Origin: JBOFOR01 sp051654865 | GTDB lineage: Bacteria > Bacillota > Clostridia > Peptostreptococcales > Peptostreptococcaceae | DNA: 23,799 nucleotides | Direction of reading: 5' to 3' | NCBI GenBank assembly: GCA_051654865.1 | Contig: JBOFYV010000054.1 | Coordinates: 1-23,799 of the forward strand | Part shown: one piece after another, positions 1-7,038 of the stretch | Layout: the number at the start of each line of letters is the position of its first letter | How positions within the stretch are numbered: the first letter of the stretch is position 1 | Program-made: the position numbers and the translations under genes | The notes under the pieces: generated by a model | Seen by the model: the letters and a program-made list of their open reading frames with translations, nothing else | The model's database searches: none | What the model was told of the DNA's origin: nothing

Positions 1-133
1 CTTCTCCTAATTGATATCTGTCGAATAATGTTTTTGTTATTGCAGCAGTTAATGTAGTTTTACCGTGGTCAACGTGTCCTATAGTTCCTATATTAACGTG
101 TGGTTTATTTCTTTCAAATTTAGCTTTAGCCAT
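1..133 (-). CDS. tuf: Elongation factor Tu, N-terminal 44 codons (cut by window edge)
   Basis: EF-Tu is the GTPase that delivers aminoacyl-tRNA to the ribosome. The visible N-terminus begins MAKAKFERNKPHVNIGTIGH and runs on into the P-loop GHVDHGKT (G1 motif), which is diagnostic for EF-Tu. The ATG is at 131-133 and an excellent Shine-Dalgarno, AGGAGGAAC, sits at 140-148. The gene is incomplete only because the window ends; nothing suggests a broken gene. It lies 73 bp downstream of sigH in the same direction. I see no strong terminator between them, so read-through from sigH is possible. Confidence 0.97.
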   Translation of the reverse strand, partial: MAKAKFERNKPHVNIGTIGHVDHGKTTLTAAITKTLFDRYQLGE

Positions 134-206
134 TTTGAAGTTCCTCCTCTTGTTATATACTATAATTTAATTTGCTTATAATAAGCTTCTGGTAAGTATT
201 TTACTA

Positions 207-857
207 TTAATCATTCCTGTTTTCAAGATGTTTTTCCAATTTTCTCTTCACTCTTTGTAGAGCATTGTCTATTGATTTAACATCTCTTTGAAGCCTATCA
301 GCTATGTATTGATATGACTTACCATTTAGATATAGTTCTACTACCTCTAATTCTAGGTCGCTTAGTAATTCATTCATCTTTGATTCAATACGTTTTAATT
401 CTTCTTTACTAATTATAAGCTCTTCTGGATCAGTAACTATACTAGTTGCAATTATATCCAAAAGTGTTCTTTCTGATTCTTCATCATATATAGGTTTATT
501 TAAAGATACATATGAATTAAGAGGTATATGTTTTTGTCTTGTAGCAGTTTTTATTGCTGTGATTATTTGTCTTGTTATGCATATTTCCGCAAAACATTTA
601 AAGGAATTTGTTTTACTTCCATCAAAATCCCTCACTGCTTTATACAATCCTATCATTCCTTCTTGAATTATATCTTCTTTGTCTGCACCCACTAAAAAAT
701 AAGACTTTGCCTTTGCTTTTACAAAGTTTTTATATTTTTTTATGATGTATTCTAATGCTATTTTATCCCCTTTACTTGCTTTTAATACTATATCGTACTC
801 ATCTTGTTGAGAGTTGTCTACAAACTCTTCATAAGTTTTCTCATTAGCCACTAACAT
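207..857 (-). CDS. sigH: RNA polymerase sigma factor SigH (Spo0H)
   Basis: This is a sigma-70 family factor that in endospore formers drives early stationary-phase and sporulation-initiation genes. The protein closely resembles B. subtilis SigH: region 2 carries AKSYFLVGADKEDIIQEGMI and the adjacent block ITRQIITAIKTATRQKHIPL; region 4 ends with VKSIDNALQRVKRKLEKHLE. I place the start at the ATG at 855-857 (216 aa, near the usual ~218). GGGGGAGA at 863-870 lies six bases upstream, and the extra 22 upstream codons have no homology to the family. They also overlap a sigma-A promoter at 894-923, so they would mostly lie outside the transcript. The gene sits between rae1 and tuf. Confidence 0.96.
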   Translation of the reverse strand: MLVANEKTYEEFVDNSQQDEYDIVLKASKGDKIALEYIIKKYKNFVKAKAKSYFLVGADKEDIIQEGMIGLYKAVRDFDGSKTNSFKCFAEICITRQIITAIKTATRQKHIPLNSYVSLNKPIYDEESERTLLDIIATSIVTDPEELIISKEELKRIESKMNELLSDLELEVVELYLNGKSYQYIADRLQRDVKSIDNALQRVKRKLEKHLENRND

Positions 858-893
858 GTAAAATCTCCCCCATAAAAACAGTTTCATAGCTAT

Positions 894-923
894 ATTATAG
901 TCTAAGAATTCCAGTTGTTTCAA
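894..923 (-). promoter_or_regulatory. Predicted sigma-A promoter of sigH
   Basis: On the minus strand, TTGAAA (918-923) is followed after 18 bp by a perfect TATAAT (894-899). Transcription would start near 887, giving a leader of about 30 nt before the sigH ATG at 857. The -35 box overlaps the last codons of rae1, so sigH can be transcribed apart from the upstream cluster. The match is good by sequence alone; the start site is not demonstrated. Confidence 0.65.
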
Positions 924-1447
924 TGGTTTCTACGAATCTTCTCAAGTTTCGACAATGTTTCTTTATCTAAGCGTTCTTCCAACCAATTTCTCTGTATTTT
1001 TTTCTTAACACTACTATGATTTTCCCTAATTTTCGATTTAGCAATATCTAAGTCTAGCTTAAGTTCTCTCGCAGACACTCTACTAGCCCCTTTTCCTAGG
1101 ACAATTTGTTGTTCTGCATAATCATTAGTAGCTACTTTTACATCATCATATTTAGACAGTGTGTTCATAAATTTTTCAATGTAACTATCTGCCGTTTGAT
1201 GTTCTTTTGTATAAATTACTGTTATGTATTTTCTTTCTTCCACTTTTTCTTTAGAGCTTTTAACATTATATGCATCAAAAACTACTATTGCTTTTCGCCC
1301 CGTAAATTCAGCATATTCTATAATATTATCTATCAATTTTTCTCTAGCATTCTCTAAATCTGTTTGAGCTAACTCCTTCAATTCATCCCAGGCATTTATT
1401 ATATTGTAACCATCTACTATTAAATAACTTTTTGAGTTTCTTCTCAT
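920..1447 (-). CDS. rae1: Rae1-type ribosome-associated mRNA endonuclease (YacP, NYN domain)
   Basis: This 175-aa protein belongs to the YacP/NYN family. In B. subtilis the family member Rae1 cleaves certain mRNAs inside the ribosomal A site. The N-terminal strand YLIVDGYNIINAW (about residues 8-20) supplies the first acidic residue of the PIN-like active site. Further acidic positions are VVFDAYN (near 55-61), TADSYIEK (near 86) and VATNDYAEQ. The C-terminal third is a Lys/Arg-rich helical region, consistent with RNA or ribosome contact. The ATG lies three bases after the rlmB stop with no clear Shine-Dalgarno of its own, so translational coupling to rlmB is likely. Pairing with rlmB and sigH is conserved in Firmicutes. 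The exact cleavage role here is inferred from the family. Confidence 0.88.
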   Translation of the reverse strand: MRRNSKSYLIVDGYNIINAWDELKELAQTDLENAREKLIDNIIEYAEFTGRKAIVVFDAYNVKSSKEKVEERKYITVIYTKEHQTADSYIEKFMNTLSKYDDVKVATNDYAEQQIVLGKGASRVSARELKLDLDIAKSKIRENHSSVKKKIQRNWLEERLDKETLSKLEKIRRNH

Positions 1448-1450
1448 TTG

Positions 1451-2185
1451 TTATTTTTTGCCTGTTCTTTGTTTGAATATTTCATATAAAAGAATACTTC
1501 CTGCTACAGATGCATTTAGTGATGTTACATTCCCTACCATAGGCATTTTTACTGTAAAATCACAATTTTGTTTAACTAACCTTGATATACCAAAACCTTC
1601 ACTTCCTATTACTAGTCCAATTGGTCCTGTTAAATCTTGCTCATAGAATGTGTTACCATCCATATCTGCAGCTGCTATCCATAAGCCTTCTTCTTTTAAT
1701 CTTTTTATAGTATTTACTATGTTGGTTACTTTACAAACCGGCATGTATTCTACCGCTCCTGCTGAAGCTTTTGCCACTATTGGTGTTATATGTACTGATC
1801 TTCTCTTTGGTATAATTACTCCATGAGCACCTACCGCATCAGCCGTTCTTATTATAGAACCTAAGTTATGAGGATCTGTTATTTCATCTAATATTATAAA
1901 GAATGGATCTTCACCTTTTTGCTTTACATTCTCTATTAATTCATCTAATTCATAATACTTGTGCTCACTTACTTGAGCTATTACACCCTGATGAGCATGA
2001 CTAGTACCTATTTCATCCAATTTGTTTTTGTCTACATATTGAATCACTAAGTTCTTTTCTTTAGCCATTGCTATTATTTTCTTTATAGAACCCTCTTTAG
2101 CTGAGTTTGATATCATTATCTTATCTATTTCTCTGTCATTTTTTATTGCTTCTATTACAGGATTTCTTCCTTCTATACTTGCCAA
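1451..2185 (-). CDS. rlmB: 23S rRNA (guanosine-2'-O-)-methyltransferase RlmB-like (SpoU/TrmH family)
   Basis: This SPOUT-fold enzyme methylates a ribose in 23S rRNA using S-adenosylmethionine; E. coli RlmB acts on Gm2251. The N-terminal substrate-binding part begins ASIEGRNPVIEAI. The catalytic part carries the three family motifs: DPHNLGSIIRTADAVG (near 105-120), LVIGSEGFGIS (near 190) and VTSLNASVAGSILLYE (near 220). The longest frame begins with GTG at 2194, but no usable ribosome-binding site precedes that codon. AGGCGGTG at 2191-2198 is well spaced (5 nt) for the TTG at 2183-2185, which I chose (244 aa). The gene follows thyX by only 12 bases and feeds directly into rae1. Precise nucleotide specificity is inferred. 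Confidence 0.9.
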   Translation of the reverse strand: MASIEGRNPVIEAIKNDREIDKIMISNSAKEGSIKKIIAMAKEKNLVIQYVDKNKLDEIGTSHAHQGVIAQVSEHKYYELDELIENVKQKGEDPFFIILDEITDPHNLGSIIRTADAVGAHGVIIPKRRSVHITPIVAKASAGAVEYMPVCKVTNIVNTIKRLKEEGLWIAAADMDGNTFYEQDLTGPIGLVIGSEGFGISRLVKQNCDFTVKMPMVGNVTSLNASVAGSILLYEIFKQRTGKK

Positions 2186-2197
2186 TTTTTCCACCGC

Positions 2198-2956
2198 CTA
2201 CAAATTCTTAAATTTTTCTCTTACCTGAACAATATCACCACAAGTCATATTGCCTTCTGGGCAAGGTCCTTTTACGCAGTTTGGTCCACTATTCTTAAAT
2301 AATATCGGAGCCACTTGTTTTAATTCTTTAAGCATTTGAGTAGATAATTCTCTAATTTCCCATTGAGCTCTCTCACAACATCTGTGATGTAAGAAGTTAT
2401 ATAAACTTCTTGTATTCATTGTGAATACCATTTTTGTTTCACAAGCATTTGGGAAAACATATCTAGCATCTTCTATTGCTTTCTTTTCTGCGCTTCTTTT
2501 TGCCTCTTTTTCATTTTTTCCAGATTTTATTAAATTATTATAATGTTTTTCAAATAATACCTCTACTAATTTATCATAAGCTTGTTGATCCTGCTCCATA
2601 GCTTGTTCAAATATTACTTTTGCTTCTTCTATAGCTTCTATTTCTTTAGGTATTATGTACTCAAATTGATCTAGCTTAACGTATCTTTGACTTTGTTGAG
2701 AAAAGCTTGCTATACGATGTCTAACTATTTGATGAGAACAAGCTCTAGATATACCTTCTACGGCAAATGTAAATGTCACATGTTCTAATGGACTTTCATG
2801 ACCTATATTTATTAACATATTTAAAAACTTATCTACTGATTCTTCTGTTAAATTCTCCTCTATTTGTTCAACTCCAACTGGAGAATAACATAGTTTTGCA
2901 GCCATTGCTATTACCTTTTCTGGCTGTGGTGTATGAGCTATTATTTTTACTTTCAT
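2198..2956 (-). CDS. thyX: Flavin-dependent thymidylate synthase ThyX
   Basis: ThyX makes dTMP from dUMP using methylene-tetrahydrofolate, NADPH and FAD, and is unrelated to ThyA. The signature RHR-x7-S is present at residues 79-89 (RHRIASFSQQS), followed by QRY. The C-terminal substrate-binding part includes LHHRCCERAQWEIRELS. The extreme C-terminus holds three cysteines (NCVKGPCPEGNMTCG), an arrangement I associate with clostridial ThyX. The longest frame begins at a TTG (2962), but GGGAGG at 2966-2971 is nine bases from the ATG at 2954-2956 and only three from the TTG, so the ATG is preferred (252 aa). thyX follows a terminator and probably starts the thyX-rlmB-rae1 unit. Confidence 0.95.
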   Translation of the reverse strand: MKVKIIAHTPQPEKVIAMAAKLCYSPVGVEQIEENLTEESVDKFLNMLINIGHESPLEHVTFTFAVEGISRACSHQIVRHRIASFSQQSQRYVKLDQFEYIIPKEIEAIEEAKVIFEQAMEQDQQAYDKLVEVLFEKHYNNLIKSGKNEKEAKRSAEKKAIEDARYVFPNACETKMVFTMNTRSLYNFLHHRCCERAQWEIRELSTQMLKELKQVAPILFKNSGPNCVKGPCPEGNMTCGDIVQVREKFKNL

Positions 2957-2993
2957 CTCCAAAATCCTCCCTTTAAAAAGATATATAACTATT

Positions 2994-2999
2994 ATTATA
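2994..2999 (-). promoter_or_regulatory. Possible -10 element of a thyX promoter
   Basis: A perfect TATAAT on the minus strand lies between the mrnC terminator and the thyX ribosome-binding site, where a promoter would be expected. No convincing -35 hexamer is found 16-18 bp upstream, so the call is weak. Confidence 0.3.
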
Positions 3000-3022
3000 C
3001 ATCATATTCTGTCATAGTGTGT

Positions 3023-3054
3023 AAAAAAAGTATTGTCAATAAGACAATACTTTT
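3023..3054 (-). terminator. Rho-independent terminator after mrnC
   Basis: A perfect 12-bp stem (3026-3037 with 3043-3054) and a 5-nt loop is followed on the minus strand by seven consecutive T (3023-3029, partly shared with the stem base). It lies about 40 bases past the mrnC stop and ends the cysS-mrnC unit. Confidence 0.85.
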
Positions 3055-3092
3055 AGATATTTATAATAGGTATATTTAAGATTTTTATTTTT

Positions 3093-3491
3093 TTATTCCA
3101 TATTTTTTTCTACTATTTTTATACCCTCAGTTACTATATACTCTAGTCTTTCTTGTTCTTTACCTAGGTATAAATAACCTATCAAAGCTTCAAATCCTGT
3201 TGCATGTTTGTAATCTATAATATCTGCATTCTTAGGTGAAGTATGAGATTTTTGATTCCTACCTCTTTTATATATTCTCAACTCTTCCTCTGTAAGTTGA
3301 TCTTCAATTTCGTGCATTATTATTGCTTGTGCTTTAGCTTTAACATATTTTATCGCTGTTTTGTGTAGATCATTTACTTTTTTATTTATATTTTTTCTTA
3401 TTAAATATTCCCTTACATGTGTTTCAAAAACTGTATCCCCAATATAGGCTAATACTAGAGGAGACATTGTGATAAGTTCTGTTCTATTCAT
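3093..3491 (-). CDS. mrnC: Mini-ribonuclease III (MrnC)
   Basis: Mini-III is a dimeric RNase III catalytic domain without the dsRNA-binding domain. In B. subtilis it matures 23S rRNA 3' and 5' ends. The signature YIGDTVFE gives the first acidic residues, and TGFEALIGYLYLG near the C-terminus carries the second acidic cluster (E of FEALIG). The basic segment KRGRNQKSHTSPKN is typical of the family. The longest frame starts with a GTG (3509) inside cysS; I prefer the ATG at 3489-3491 (132 aa), two bases after the cysS stop and preceded by GGAAGAGAG. The tight junction with cysS points to translational coupling, an arrangement well conserved in Firmicutes. Confidence 0.92.
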   Translation of the reverse strand: MNRTELITMSPLVLAYIGDTVFETHVREYLIRKNINKKVNDLHKTAIKYVKAKAQAIIMHEIEDQLTEEELRIYKRGRNQKSHTSPKNADIIDYKHATGFEALIGYLYLGKEQERLEYIVTEGIKIVEKNME

Positions 3492-3493
3492 AT

Positions 3494-4891
3494 TTACGCT
3501 CTCTTCCACTTAGTACCTTGTCTAGTGTCTTCTAATATTATTCCTTTATCTAATAGCTCTTGTCTTATATCATCCGCCAGTTTAAAATCTTTGTTCTTTT
3601 TAGCCTCTACTCTTTTTTGTATTAGATTTTCTATTTCTTCATCTAACATATCATCTTGTTTTTTGTTAACTATATTTAATACAGTAGTTAACTCATTAAA
3701 TTCGTCTAAGCATATTTTAGCAAATTCTAAAGAAGAATTTTCGTTTACATTTAGATTTATGAATTTGGCTAATTCAAATATCACACTTACTGCATCAGCT
3801 GTATTTATATCATCTTCCATTGCGTCTATGAACTTAACTCTATAGTTTTCTAATTCACTTGCTAATTTCTTTTCATCTTCGCTTATAGCAGTTTGTTCTA
3901 AGTTGCTTATTGTAAACTCTAGTTTTTCTTTTGTGTTGTATAATCTTTCTAGTCCTGCTTTAGCTTGATTTAGCATTTCATCACTAAAGTTAACAGGATT
4001 TCTATAATGAGCCGATAACATAAAGAATCTTACAATTTCTAAATCGTATTCTTTAGATATATCTCTTACTGTAAAGAAATTACCCTTTGATTTACTCATC
4101 TTTTCGTTATTTATATTTATGTATCCGTTGTGTACCCAATAATTCGAGAATATTTTCCCGCTTCTAGCTTCACTTTGTGCTATCTCATTTTCATGATGAG
4201 GGAATGCTAAGTCTTGACCTCCAGCATGTATGTCTATAGTTTCTCCTAAGTATCTATTAGACATAACTGAACATTCTATATGCCATCCCGGTCTACCTTC
4301 TCCCCATGGACTATTCCATCCAGGTTCTCCTTCTTTCTTTGACTTCCAAAGAACAAAGTCCATCGGATGTCTCTTTTTATCATTTACTTCGATTCTTGCT
4401 CCTGCTTCTAGGTCATCTTGATTTTGTCTCGAAAGTTTTCCATACCCTTCAAATCTCTTAGTATCAAAATACACATCACCGTTTACCTCATATGCATATC
4501 CTTTTTCTTCTAAGTCCTTTACAAACGCTATTATTTGTTCAATATTTTCAGTTACTCTAGGATGTACATTGGCCCTTTTTATACCTAATCCATCTGCATC
4601 TACAAAGTATTCATTTATGTATTTGTTTGCAACTTCTTCTGGAGAGATTTCTTCTTCATGACCTCTTTTTATTATTTTATCGTCAACATCTGTAAAGTTT
4701 TGAACGTAAGTTACATCATACCCTCTATATTCTAGGTATCTTCTTAAAGTGTCAAATATTATAAATGGTCTAGCATTTCCTATATGAATGTAGTTGTATA
4801 CAGTCGGTCCACAAACATACATCTTTACCTTTCCTTCTTCTATCGGAACAAATTCTTCTTTCTTTCTACTTAACGTATTATATAATTTCAC
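3494..4891 (-). CDS. cysS: Cysteinyl-tRNA synthetase
   Basis: This class I synthetase charges tRNA-Cys. It has the HIGH-type motif as HIGN at residues 36-39, the KMSKS motif as KMSKS at 264-268, and the catalytic zinc ligands C27, C207 (WHIECS), H232/H233 and E234 (FPHHENE). The C-terminal DALR-like anticodon-binding region ends with WKRA. The first GTG (4900) has no ribosome-binding site at a good distance, whereas GAGGTGAT at 4896-4903 is correctly placed for the GTG at 4889-4891, so the protein starts MKLYNTLSRKKEEF (465 aa). There is no T-box in front of it. A 53-codon ORF lies immediately upstream, and mrnC follows two bases later. Confidence 0.96.
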   Translation of the reverse strand: MKLYNTLSRKKEEFVPIEEGKVKMYVCGPTVYNYIHIGNARPFIIFDTLRRYLEYRGYDVTYVQNFTDVDDKIIKRGHEEEISPEEVANKYINEYFVDADGLGIKRANVHPRVTENIEQIIAFVKDLEEKGYAYEVNGDVYFDTKRFEGYGKLSRQNQDDLEAGARIEVNDKKRHPMDFVLWKSKKEGEPGWNSPWGEGRPGWHIECSVMSNRYLGETIDIHAGGQDLAFPHHENEIAQSEARSGKIFSNYWVHNGYININNEKMSKSKGNFFTVRDISKEYDLEIVRFFMLSAHYRNPVNFSDEMLNQAKAGLERLYNTKEKLEFTISNLEQTAISEDEKKLASELENYRVKFIDAMEDDINTADAVSVIFELAKFINLNVNENSSLEFAKICLDEFNELTTVLNIVNKKQDDMLDEEIENLIQKRVEAKKNKDFKLADDIRQELLDKGIILEDTRQGTKWKRA

Positions 4892-4989
4892 GCTTATCAC
4901 CTCACTGCATTGTTATTTCTTAACTTTATATAATATATTATAATTTAAAACCCATATAATTCATAGTATTACTATTATATCCATACTGT

Positions 4990-5151
4990 CTAAAAAATAT
5001 CTTTATCTAAGAATATGCTTTTATATGATGTACAATTTTCAAAAACTTCCTTAGATATAATACCTTGTTGTTTTAGTTTTTCTAGCATACTAACATATTC
5101 ATTACATAGTTCTTTTAAATCACTCTTTATATCATTTATACTGTTGTGCAT
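4990..5151 (-). CDS. Small hypothetical protein, 53 aa
   Basis: I do not recognise this protein. The frame begins with ATG at 5149-5151, is preceded by a strong ribosome-binding site GGGGGAA (5157-5163) with 5-nt spacing, and ends with TAG at 4990-4992. The product begins MHNSINDIKSDLKELCNEYV, has a Lys/Glu/Leu-rich middle (SMLEKLKQQG) suited to an amphipathic helix, and ends IFLDKDIF. It contains two cysteines, no signal peptide and no membrane segment. It sits about 100 bp upstream of cysS and about 170 bp downstream of the gltX terminator hairpin, in the same direction as both. The ribosome-binding site and protein-like composition argue for a real gene; function is unknown. Confidence 0.6.
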   Translation of the reverse strand: MHNSINDIKSDLKELCNEYVSMLEKLKQQGIISKEVFENCTSYKSIFLDKDIF

Positions 5152-5321
5152 AATTATTCCCCCTATATCAAATTCTTTACTAAAAATGTAAATAGCTTAA
5201 TTTTAGGTCGCTTTAATATATTCATTCATACATTCAAAATTCCTTTATTCATATACCCAAATATTTTCCTCAAATAACTACAAAAACTACTTTTACTTAA
5301 TTTTTTATATTTATAAAATGC

Positions 5322-5351
5322 AAAAGCCCGCTTTATTAATAAGCGGACTTT
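5322..5351 (-). terminator. Rho-independent terminator after gltX
   Basis: An 11-bp GC-containing stem (5323-5333 with 5341-5351; fully paired on the minus strand, with one G-U pair) and a 7-nt loop begins five bases past the gltX stop. It is followed on the minus strand by TTTTGCATTTTAT. It separates gltX from the small ORF and cysS. Confidence 0.85.
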
Positions 5352-5355
5352 AAGA

Positions 5356-6837
5356 TTATAATATATTTTCTTTTACAAAAACTATTCTACTTAGACAATT
5401 TTCTTTACCTAATACTTCCATAGTCTTTGGTAAATCTGGTCCATGCATTTGTCCAGTTAGTATTATTCTAGATCCCATAAATAAGTTTTTACCCTTTATT
5501 CCATGTTCTTTTTGTATTTCTTTAAACATAGCTTTAACAAATGCTTCATCTACTACTTCTGCATTTTCTACTTTAGTTTTTAATGCATCTATTAATGTTG
5601 GTATATGCTCTAAGTTTAAGAATTCTCTACATTCTTCTGTTTCTAATTCTACTTCATTCTTGAAGAATATACCTGCATGTTCTGTTATTTCTTTTACGTA
5701 TTGTAATTTTTCTTTAAGAACTGATACCATACCTTTTATGAAGTCATATTTAGTTGTAGCCTCTTCTTCTGTTATAAGTCCAGCTTCAACTAAGAAAGGT
5801 ATTGCTAAATCTGTTAAATAATCGTCATCAGCATCTTTTATATAATGTTGATTTACCCAGTTTAATTTTTCAGTATCAAATACTCCACCACTCTTAGAAA
5901 CTCTCTCTACAGAAAATGCATTTTCTAATTCTTCCATAGTGAATATTTCTTGGTTGTCTTCTGGAGACCATCCAACTAATGCTACGTAGTTTATCAATCC
6001 TTCTGGTAAGTATCCTTTTTTCTTGAAATCTTCTACAGCTACATCTCCGTGTCTCTTACTTAACTTTTTCTTTTCTTTGTTAAGTATATTTGGTAAATGT
6101 ACAAATGTTGGTGCTTCCCATCCAAATGCTTCATATAAGTAAACATGTTTTGGAGTTGAAGAAACCCATTCTTCTCCTCTTATTACATGAGTTATTTTCA
6201 TTAAGTGGTCATCAACTACTACTGCAAAGTGATATGTTGGGAATCCATCAGTCTTTATTAATACTTGATCATCTAAATCATTCGTATTGAATTCTGTTTC
6301 TCCTCTAACTAAATCAGTGAACTTTATTATATGATTTTCAGGTAATCTTAGTCTTATTACATGAGGTTCTCCTGCAGCTATCTTAGCTTCTACCTCTTCT
6401 TTAGTAAGATCTCTACAATGTCCATCGTATCTTGGAGTTTCTCCAGCTTCTTTTTGCTTTTCTCTTACTTCATCAAGTCTTTCTTTTGTACAGAAGCAGT
6501 AGTATGCTTGTCCATTGTCTAATAATTGCTTGATATATTCTTTATATATATCTAATCTTTCTGATTGTATATATGGACCATATTCACCCTTTTGAGTTAT
6601 ATTTCCATTTTCATCTAATACAACACCTTCACTGTGGTTAACTCCACCCCAAGCCATACCAGTTAGCATATTTTCTATTGCACCTTCTACTAATCTAGTT
6701 TGGTCTGTGTCTTCTACTCTTAATATGTATTCTCCGCCCATTTTTTTTGCAAATAAGTAGTTGTATAATGCAGTTCTTAAACTACCTATGTGTACAAATC
6801 CAGTTGGACTCGGAGCAAATCTTACTCTTACGCTCAT
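5356..6837 (-). CDS. gltX: Glutamyl-tRNA synthetase
   Basis: This class I synthetase charges tRNA-Glu. In most Firmicutes it also mischarges tRNA-Gln, which is later corrected by GatCAB. The HIGH motif appears as HIGS at residues 16-19 and the second signature as KLSKR at 258-262. Cysteines C114 and C116 (YCFC) and C141 (GHC) form the zinc-binding insertion of the family. The helical anticodon-binding region makes up the C-terminal third, for a usual total of 493 aa. The ATG at 6837 has AGGAGGTAGT directly upstream. The gene has its own terminator and probably its own promoter, so it is likely expressed separately from proS. Confidence 0.97.
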   Translation of the reverse strand: MSVRVRFAPSPTGFVHIGSLRTALYNYLFAKKMGGEYILRVEDTDQTRLVEGAIENMLTGMAWGGVNHSEGVVLDENGNITQKGEYGPYIQSERLDIYKEYIKQLLDNGQAYYCFCTKERLDEVREKQKEAGETPRYDGHCRDLTKEEVEAKIAAGEPHVIRLRLPENHIIKFTDLVRGETEFNTNDLDDQVLIKTDGFPTYHFAVVVDDHLMKITHVIRGEEWVSSTPKHVYLYEAFGWEAPTFVHLPNILNKEKKKLSKRHGDVAVEDFKKKGYLPEGLINYVALVGWSPEDNQEIFTMEELENAFSVERVSKSGGVFDTEKLNWVNQHYIKDADDDYLTDLAIPFLVEAGLITEEEATTKYDFIKGMVSVLKEKLQYVKEITEHAGIFFKNEVELETEECREFLNLEHIPTLIDALKTKVENAEVVDEAFVKAMFKEIQKEHGIKGKNLFMGSRIILTGQMHGPDLPKTMEVLGKENCLSRIVFVKENIL

Positions 6838-6870
6838 TTTACTACCTCCTATATATCGTCATATGTATTT

Positions 6871-6898
6871 ATAATATCAAATAATATACTTGTTGTAA
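6871..6898 (-). promoter_or_regulatory. Predicted sigma-A promoter of gltX (extended -10)
   Basis: On the minus strand, TTACAA (6893-6898) is followed after 16 bp by TATTAT (6871-6876). A TG one base upstream of TATTAT gives an extended -10 (TGATATTAT). The start site would fall near 6864, with a leader of about 27 nt containing the gltX ribosome-binding site. Confidence 0.45.
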
Positions 6899-6960
6899 TG
6901 TTATTTTTATCATATTTAGATATTTTTAATCTGTGGATATCTTATTTTATTTTATAATTA

Positions 6961-7026
6961 AAATAGTATATATATCCACATTTTAACCATTTTTGTTGAT
7001 AATTACGTGGATTATATATACTATTT
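6961..7026 (-). repeat. Long inverted repeat between proS and gltX
   Basis: AAATAGTATATATATCCAC (6961-6979) pairs with 7007-7026 to form a 19-bp stem with a single bulged base and a 27-nt loop. It begins 12 bp past the proS stop. The large loop and the lack of an immediate U-tract make it an atypical terminator. It may still slow transcription leaving proS or protect the proS 3' end. Part of the same sequence can pair instead with 6932-6940. Confidence 0.6.
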
Positions 7027-7038
7027 ATATATTTTATA

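Noticed and set aside
858..923. The 22 extra N-terminal codons of the longest sigH frame
   Set aside because: They have no family similarity, overlap rae1 and the predicted sigH promoter, and a strong ribosome-binding site marks the ATG at 855-857.
1106..1357. Open frames on the plus strand inside the coding genes (for example opposite rae1, cysS, clpC and pyc)
   Set aside because: They are antisense shadows of well-identified genes, lack ribosome-binding sites, and have low-complexity Phe/Ser/Leu/Ile-rich translations.
4958..4972. Short palindrome around ATAGTATTACTAT upstream of cysS as an operator
   Set aside because: Arms of only six A/T-rich bases; no known operator fits and similar palindromes recur in the spacers.
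6955..6991. Ten-codon frame with ATG at 6989-6991 in the proS-gltX gap, considered as a gltX leader peptide
   Set aside because: No ribosome-binding site precedes the ATG, it lies upstream of the likely gltX promoter, and it contains no Glu codon.
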